Positions 58,962 through 64,000 of a stretch of 64,000 bases of DNA are shown here, in pieces. Numbering within the stretch: the stretch's first letter is position 1; each line of letters starts with the position of its first letter. Below the pieces are notes generated by a model, which worked only from the letters and a program-made list of their open reading frames with translations, was not told the origin of the DNA and did no database searches. This DNA is from an uncultured Verrucomicrobia subdivision 3 bacterium (GTDB lineage: Bacteria; Verrucomicrobiota; Verrucomicrobiia; Limisphaerales; UBA11358): assembly GCA_903918885.1 (NCBI GenBank), contig CAIXFY010000027.1, positions 1-64,000 of the forward strand, in the 5' to 3' direction. The translations under genes were made by a program, and so were the position numbers.

Positions 58962-59659
58962 ATGGACGACCTCATCAAACTGGTAAAGACCTACCGCTTC
59001 ACGGCGGGCATGGCGGAACGGATTCCGCTGGCGGAAAAAATCTTCACCCGTATTGAGCCGGACTTGCGCTTGTTTGTGTTCAGCAGCGTTGCCCACCAGA
59101 ACGCGCAGGACGTGTTGCAGGAAGTCTTGAAGGGCGTGGCTACCAGCTTGAAGCAGTTTCAGGGCGACACGGAAAAGGAGTTTTGGGCGTGGTGCTATCG
59201 CATCGCCCGGAACAAATTAAACGACCAGTTCCGCAAACAAGCCAACGACCGGATTCAGGCCGTGCCGCCGGAAGACCTCTGGCAGATGATGGAACTTTCA
59301 GCCCAGGACGCCCCCACGACGCCCGCCACGCGGCACGATCTTGAATATGTCATGAAGTTGCTGACCGCCTCCAAACCAGAGTGCTTTGATTTCCTGTGGA
59401 AACATTTTGTTTTCGAGCTGGATTACGCTGACATTGCCGAAGAACAAAACTTGAATTACGACGCGGTCAGGATGTCGTTTGGATGCTCCGCTTTGCCATC
59501 CGCAAGGCATCACAGGGGCAAGACCGTTTGCCGTTTGCGCTCTACGTTCGCAACGACAACCGCGCCGCCCGTCTCGTTAAGTTGATCGCCACTTGTGGCG
59601 CACTCGACATTGACGACCCGCAGCCCGCCATCACGGTGATGATGCCGGACGAAGATTGA
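58962..59659 (+). pseudogene. ECF-like sigma-70 family factor with apparent frameshift near 59465-59480
   Basis: Frame 1: FSSVAHQNAQDVLQEVLKGVATSLKQFQGDTEKEFWAWCYRIARNKLNDQFRK...DYADIAEEQNLNYDAVRM. The other frame continues VWMLRFAIRKASQGQDRLPFALYVRNDNRAARLVKLIATCGALD to 59659. Confidence 0.6.
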
Positions 59660-59827
59660 AACCTTGAAAAGTTGCGGCTGGATTGGCAACAGCGCAGCCG
59701 CAACTGTCAGTTAAACTGTCAGTGAAAGCACCGAAAAGTTAGTGGAAAAAGTGACCAGTTAGAGCGAATTCAGCTTTATTTTACGCGGGATTTCGCTATT
59801 TTATGAATATCTGAATCGGTTTGCAGA

Positions 59828-59844
59828 CCGTGTCCATCTGTGGC
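59828..59844 (+). repeat. attR-like direct repeat CCGTGTCCATCTGTGGC
   Basis: Identical to 56226-56242; 12 bp before recF start. Confidence 0.75.
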
Positions 59845-59856
59845 TAAAATCCGCGC

Positions 59857-60933
59857 GTGCATCTGGCCCATCTGCGACTCCGTGACTTCCGCAACTACGC
59901 GCGGATGGACGTGGATTTTGCGCCCGGCTTCCATGTCTTGCTCGGCGACAACGCGCAGGGCAAGACCAACATTCTCGAAGCGATTTATCTTATGGCCACG
60001 CTGCGTTCGTTTCGCGGCGTCGGCGGCGCACAAATGATCCGGCATGGTGCGAAGGGCTATTTCGTCGGCGGCAACGTGGTGGGGCAGGGCGATCATGAGA
60101 TCAAAATGTATTGGTCCTTGCGCGAACGGAAACTCGCGCTCGACGGCCAACCGGTAAAAAAACTTGCGGACTATCTGGGCGCGCTGCGGACGGTGGTTTT
60201 CTGCACCGAAGATTTGCAGCTCATCAAAGGCACGGCGCGCGCGCGTCGGCGGTTCATTGATCTGCTGCTCGCGCAGACGCAGCCGAGTTATCTGCCGCTG
60301 CTCCAGCGTTATATGCACACCGTCCGCGCCCGCAACGCGCTGCTCAAGCAACGCACCGTGGACGAGGCGGCGCTGGAAAGTTTTTCCGCCGAACTCATCA
60401 AGCTCGGCAACGACCTCATCCGCGCCCGCCGCGAACTCATTCCCAAATTTTCCCCGCTCACGCGGCTGGCGTATCGGCGCATTTCGAACGACGCGGAGGA
60501 ACTGCGCATCGAATACCAGCCGAGTGTGAAAAATGATTTTGCGGTGGAGCTCGCGCAAAGCCGCACTCGCGAGCGGAGTTTCCGCGCCACGCTTGTCGGC
60601 CCGCACCGGGATGATTTGTCATTGTTGCAGAACGGCAAATCTGCCGGGCAATTCGGCAGCGAAGGCCAAAAACGCACGTTGGCGATTGCCTTGAAGATGG
60701 CGCAGGCGGAATTTCTCGCCGGCATCCACGGCTCGCCGCCGATTCTGCTGATTGACGATGTGATGGGCGAGCTGGACGTGAAGCGCCGCAGCGGATTTCT
60801 ACCGTTGTTGGAGCAGGCGCGCCGGACACGCGGCCAAGTTTTCATGACCTGCACCGAGGAAAACTGGCCGAGTGAGTTAGGCAAGGATTTGCAACGCTGG
60901 GAAGTGCAGACGGGAAGTTTGAAGCAGTTTTAA
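59857..60933 (+). CDS. recF: DNA replication/repair protein RecF (GTG start)
   Basis: LRLRDFRNYARMDVDFAPGFHVLLGDNAQGKTNILEAIYLMATLRSFRG; GQKRTLAIALKMAQAEF; LLIDDVMGELD. Confidence 0.96.
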   Translation: MHLAHLRLRDFRNYARMDVDFAPGFHVLLGDNAQGKTNILEAIYLMATLRSFRGVGGAQMIRHGAKGYFVGGNVVGQGDHEIKMYWSLRERKLALDGQPVKKLADYLGALRTVVFCTEDLQLIKGTARARRRFIDLLLAQTQPSYLPLLQRYMHTVRARNALLKQRTVDEAALESFSAELIKLGNDLIRARRELIPKFSPLTRLAYRRISNDAEELRIEYQPSVKNDFAVELAQSRTRERSFRATLVGPHRDDLSLLQNGKSAGQFGSEGQKRTLAIALKMAQAEFLAGIHGSPPILLIDDVMGELDVKRRSGFLPLLEQARRTRGQVFMTCTEENWPSELGKDLQRWEVQTGSLKQF

Positions 60934-61006
60934 CCGCAGATTGCGCCGATTTACGCAGATAAAAATCACTTAATAAAAATCTGCGCACATCTGCGTAATC
61001 TGCGGG
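60931..61006. repeat. Inverted repeat, ATCTGCG family
   Basis: CCGCAGATTGCGCCGATTTACGCAGAT ... ATCTGCGCACATCTGCGTAATCTGCGGG. Confidence 0.75.
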
Positions 61007-61054
61007 CGCAGTTTCCTGCTTTCCTGCCTTCCTGATTTTTCGTTATGTTGGCTC

Positions 61055-62020
61055 ATGCGAATTTTGTCCGGCATCCAGCCCAGCGGCACGCTGCACCTCG
61101 GAAATTATTTCGGGATGATGCAGCCCGCCATCGCTCTGCAAGAAAAGGGCGAGGCGTTTTATTTCATCGCGGATTACCACTCCATGACCTCGCTGTTTGA
61201 TGCGGAGCATCGCCGCAAAAACACCTTGGACGTGGCCTTAGATTTTCTTGCGTGCGGCCTCGACCCGAAGAAATCCGTCTTCTTTCGGCAGTCCGACGTG
61301 CCGGAAGTTTGCGAATTGGCGTGGCTGCTCTCCACGCTCACGCCGATGTCCATGCTGGAAAAGGCGCATTCGTTCAAGGACAAGTCAGCCAAGGGTATTC
61401 CCGTCAACCACGGCCTCTTTGCCTATCCCGTGCTGATGGCGGCAGACATTTTGATTTATGATTCAAACGTGGTTCCCGTCGGCCAAGACCAGAAACAGCA
61501 CGTCGAGATAACGCGCGACATTGCCATCAAATTTAACGAAGCCTACGGCGAAACTTTTGTCATTCCCGAGCCGCAGATCAAAGGCGAGACGGCGAAAGTT
61601 CCCGGCCTTGACGGCGAAAAGATGAGTAAAAGCTACGGCAACACGCTGGAAATATTCGGCGAGGAAAAGCCGCTCCGCAAAAAGGTCATGGGCATCAAGA
61701 TGGATTCGCGCACACCGGAAGAGTCCAAGCCGGACGCGGATCAAAACCTTGCCATCCAGTTACTCAAGCTCGTCGCGCCCGCTGAAACTGCCAAGGATTT
61801 TGAAAGCCGTCTTCGAGCCGGCGGCTTTGGCTACGGCGATTTGAAGAAAGGTTTGTTCGAGCATTATTGGAATCACTTTGCCGAAGCGCGGAAGAAGCGC
61901 GCCGAACTCGCGGCGAATCTGGATTACGTCAACAGCGTCCTCGCTGATGGCGCAACCAAGGCGCGCACACTGGCGCAAAAAGTTTTGAAACGCGCCCGCA
62001 AAGCGAGCGGACTCGAATGA
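61055..62020 (+). CDS. trpS: Tryptophanyl-tRNA synthetase
   Basis: [33 protein letters not shown]. Confidence 0.97.
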   Translation: MRILSGIQPSGTLHLGNYFGMMQPAIALQEKGEAFYFIADYHSMTSLFDAEHRRKNTLDVALDFLACGLDPKKSVFFRQSDVPEVCELAWLLSTLTPMSMLEKAHSFKDKSAKGIPVNHGLFAYPVLMAADILIYDSNVVPVGQDQKQHVEITRDIAIKFNEAYGETFVIPEPQIKGETAKVPGLDGEKMSKSYGNTLEIFGEEKPLRKKVMGIKMDSRTPEESKPDADQNLAIQLLKLVAPAETAKDFESRLRAGGFGYGDLKKGLFEHYWNHFAEARKKRAELAANLDYVNSVLADGATKARTLAQKVLKRARKASGLE

Positions 62021-63243
62021 GCCAAACCGCCGCAAATCAAACTGCGGCACGATTACGCCTGCGGCTTACGAACACCGCCGAAACTATCGTCCGCTCCGGC
62101 CATCCGTGGCTTTTCGCCGACAGCATCCGTGAGCAGAACCGCGCCGGTCAAACCGGCGAACTCGCCGTCATCTACGACCGTAACGATAAATTTCTCGCCG
62201 TCGGTTTATATGATTTAGATTCACCGATTCGTGTCCGCATCCTGCATGCGGGCAAGCCTCAAACTATTGATATTGCTTGGTGGAAAGCGCATCTGGAAAA
62301 ATCGCTTTTGCGTCGCGAACAACTTTTTGATCTAACAACAACCGGCTATCGCTTGATTCACGGCGAGAGTGACGGCTGGCCGGCGATAGTGCTGGATAAA
62401 TATGATTCCACACTCGTGCTAAAAATCTATTCCGCCGCGTGGCTGCCGCGATTGGACGAAATTGTTTCGTTGTTCCTTGAAAAAATTCCGCGCGAACGCA
62501 TCGTTCTCCGCTTGAGCCGGAACATCCAGCCGCTTGCAGAGAAACAATTTCAGCTGCGCGACGGCCAAATGCTATTTGGCTCGCCGCCAGCTGGCGCAGT
62601 GATTTTTTCCGAGAACGGAATTCGCTTTGAGGCTGATGTTTTGCGCGGACAGAAAACGGGATTCTTCCTTGACCAGCGCGAGAACCGCGCTGAGGTAGAA
62701 AAGCTTTCAGGAGGCAAAAAAGTTTTGAACGCCTTCAGTTTTTCCGGCGGCTTCTCGGTATATGCCGCACGCGGCGGTGCAACTTCCGTGACCGATTTGG
62801 ACATCAGCGCGCACGCTCTGGAATCGGCCAAACGCAATTTCGCTCTGAACGAAAAAATTCCAGCGGTCGCAAGTTGTCACCACGAAACCGTGCAGGCTGA
62901 CTGTTTTGATTGGCTGGAAAAAACGGCGGGCAAATTTGATTTGATTGTGCTCGATCCGCCATCGCTCGCCAAACGAGCGGCGGAGCGCGAAGGTGCCATT
63001 CGTGCTTACGAACGTTTGAATTCACTTGGAATCATGCAGCTATCACGCGACGGCATTCTGGTGGCCGGTTCCTGTTCGGCGCATGTTTCATCAGTGGAGT
63101 TTTATGACGCAGTGCGCCGGGCGGCGATGAAGTCTGGCCGGAAATTTGCCGAGTTGAAAACGTTGCGGCATCCGCCGGATCATCCAGCCGGGTTCAAGGA
63201 GGCGGAATATTTGAAGGTGATTTATCTAAAGTTCGCGACGTAG
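62017..63243 (+). CDS. Class I SAM-dependent rRNA methyltransferase (RlmI-like, PUA N-terminus)
   Basis: [53 protein letters not shown]. Confidence 0.92.
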   Translation: MSQTAANQTAARLRLRLTNTAETIVRSGHPWLFADSIREQNRAGQTGELAVIYDRNDKFLAVGLYDLDSPIRVRILHAGKPQTIDIAWWKAHLEKSLLRREQLFDLTTTGYRLIHGESDGWPAIVLDKYDSTLVLKIYSAAWLPRLDEIVSLFLEKIPRERIVLRLSRNIQPLAEKQFQLRDGQMLFGSPPAGAVIFSENGIRFEADVLRGQKTGFFLDQRENRAEVEKLSGGKKVLNAFSFSGGFSVYAARGGATSVTDLDISAHALESAKRNFALNEKIPAVASCHHETVQADCFDWLEKTAGKFDLIVLDPPSLAKRAAEREGAIRAYERLNSLGIMQLSRDGILVAGSCSAHVSSVEFYDAVRRAAMKSGRKFAELKTLRHPPDHPAGFKEAEYLKVIYLKFAT

Positions 63244-63310
63244 CGGCGTCTCGGTAGAGCGCCGCATTTTTTACGCAAAGTTTGCCGCGCTCTGCCGAGA
63301 CGCGGCTACA
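63240..63310. repeat. Inverted repeat between convergent rlmI-like and kdsD genes
   Basis: GTAGCGGCGTCTCGGTAGAGCGCCGCA ... TGCCGCGCTCTGCCGAGACGCGGCTAC. Confidence 0.8.
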
Positions 63311-64000
63311 CAATTTTCAGCTTCGGCAAATCCTGCGAGTCCACCAAGCCCACCGGTTCGTTCTTGGCGTTCACGACGATGAGGTCGTCAATGTTCCGCT
63401 CGTTGAAAATCTTCAGCGCTTCGACCGCCAGCGCGGTGTCGCGGACGCAAATGGGATTCCGCGTCATGATTTTCTTGAGCGGCTGCGACAGGAGTTTTTC
63501 GTCGTTCGCCATGTGTCGGCGAAAATCGCCATCGGTGAAGATGCCGGCGAGTTTGCCGCGCGCGTTCACCACGGCGAGGCTGCCGGACTTGGCGTGTGTC
63601 ATCACCAGCAGCGCTTCCTTCACGGAAAGATTTTCGGACGCAATCGCATTGCGCTCGCCGCGGCGCATGATTTCGCCGACTTTTAGCAGCATGGCGCGGC
63701 CAATGGCGCCGCTGGGATGATACTTGGCAAAATCTTTCTGCGTGAATCCGCGCGCGGCCAGCACCGCCATGGCCAGCGCGTCGCCCATGACGAGCGTGGC
63801 GGTCGTGCTGCTCGTTGGCGCGAGGTTGAAGGGACAGGCTTCTTTGGGAACTTTGACGCTGAGCGTAACGTCGCTGTGCCGCGCGAGGGAAGATTTTAAG
63901 TTTCCGGTTAAAGAAATAATTTTGACGGAAAACCGTTTTAGCGCGGGCAGCAGATTGAGCAATTCCTCCGATTCTCCGGAATAGCTCAGGGCGAGAATCA
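63306..64000 (-). CDS. kdsD: Arabinose-5-phosphate isomerase (KdsD/KpsF family), SIS + two CBS domains; 5' end beyond window
   Basis: LSYSGESEELLNLLPALKRFSVKIISLTGN (frame continues to window edge); PTSSTTATLVMGDALAMAVL; CBS repeats. Confidence 0.92.
   Translation of the reverse strand, partial: ILALSYSGESEELLNLLPALKRFSVKIISLTGNLKSSLARHSDVTLSVKVPKEACPFNLAPTSSTTATLVMGDALAMAVLAARGFTQKDFAKYHPSGAIGRAMLLKVGEIMRRGERNAIASENLSVKEALLVMTHAKSGSLAVVNARGKLAGIFTDGDFRRHMANDEKLLSQPLKKIMTRNPICVRDTALAVEALKIFNERNIDDLIVVNAKNEPVGLVDSQDLPKLKIV

Larger units (their letters stand above)
56226..59844. mobile_element. Putative ~3.6 kb tyrosine-recombinase integrative element bounded by 17-bp direct repeats
   Basis: CCGTGTCCATCTGTGGC at 56226-56242 and 59828-59844; integrase just inside the left end; accessory gene content; paired TGTCAGT sites at both ends. 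Confidence 0.72.

Noticed and set aside
59460-59490. Programmed -1 ribosomal frameshift in the sigma gene
   Set aside because: No X XXY YYZ slippery site or obvious downstream hairpin seen; indel or assembly error is simpler.

Overview
The window looks like ordinary chromosome from a Verrucomicrobiota-type bacterium; this lineage call is an inference from gene content and repeat families. About 50 CDSs are supportable. They include a suf cluster lacking sufBC, a psd-pssA-lysE-ychF run, rsmB, fabI, truA/trmL/ruvX, thyA-folA, rpsA, mreBCD-mrdA-rodA-rng, a parC-like gene, rpoD, waaA, nhaD, mfd, recF, trpS and the end of kdsD. There is one tRNA, tRNA-Ile2(CAU). Against this background four non-routine signals stand out. 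(1) A compact ~3.6 kb integrative element (about 56226-59844) lies just upstream of recF. It has a 17-bp direct repeat at both ends, paired TGTCAGT sites at both ends in the same orientation, and a tyrosine recombinase whose first catalytic Arg box is non-canonical. Its cargo is a GIY-YIG nuclease, an HTH-like protein and a frameshifted sigma factor, and it is inserted into a REP-like dispersed sequence. (2) A degenerate 21-bp tandem array of at least 11 units (15275-15505) is embedded in a cluster of several palindromic repeat families (15002-15795). (3) A 55-bp palindromic element is inserted in frame in two unrelated essential-type genes, rsmB and mfd, encoding GRAGSPLPADGA(H/P)GVTRPT in both. 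(4) A perfect 7-1-7 Fur/PerR/Irr-like palindrome (TTAGAATCATTCTAA) overlaps a TATAAT and abuts the sufD start codon between mrp and suf. Coordinates of non-ORF features were counted by eye and could be off by 1-2 nt. No database search was possible.
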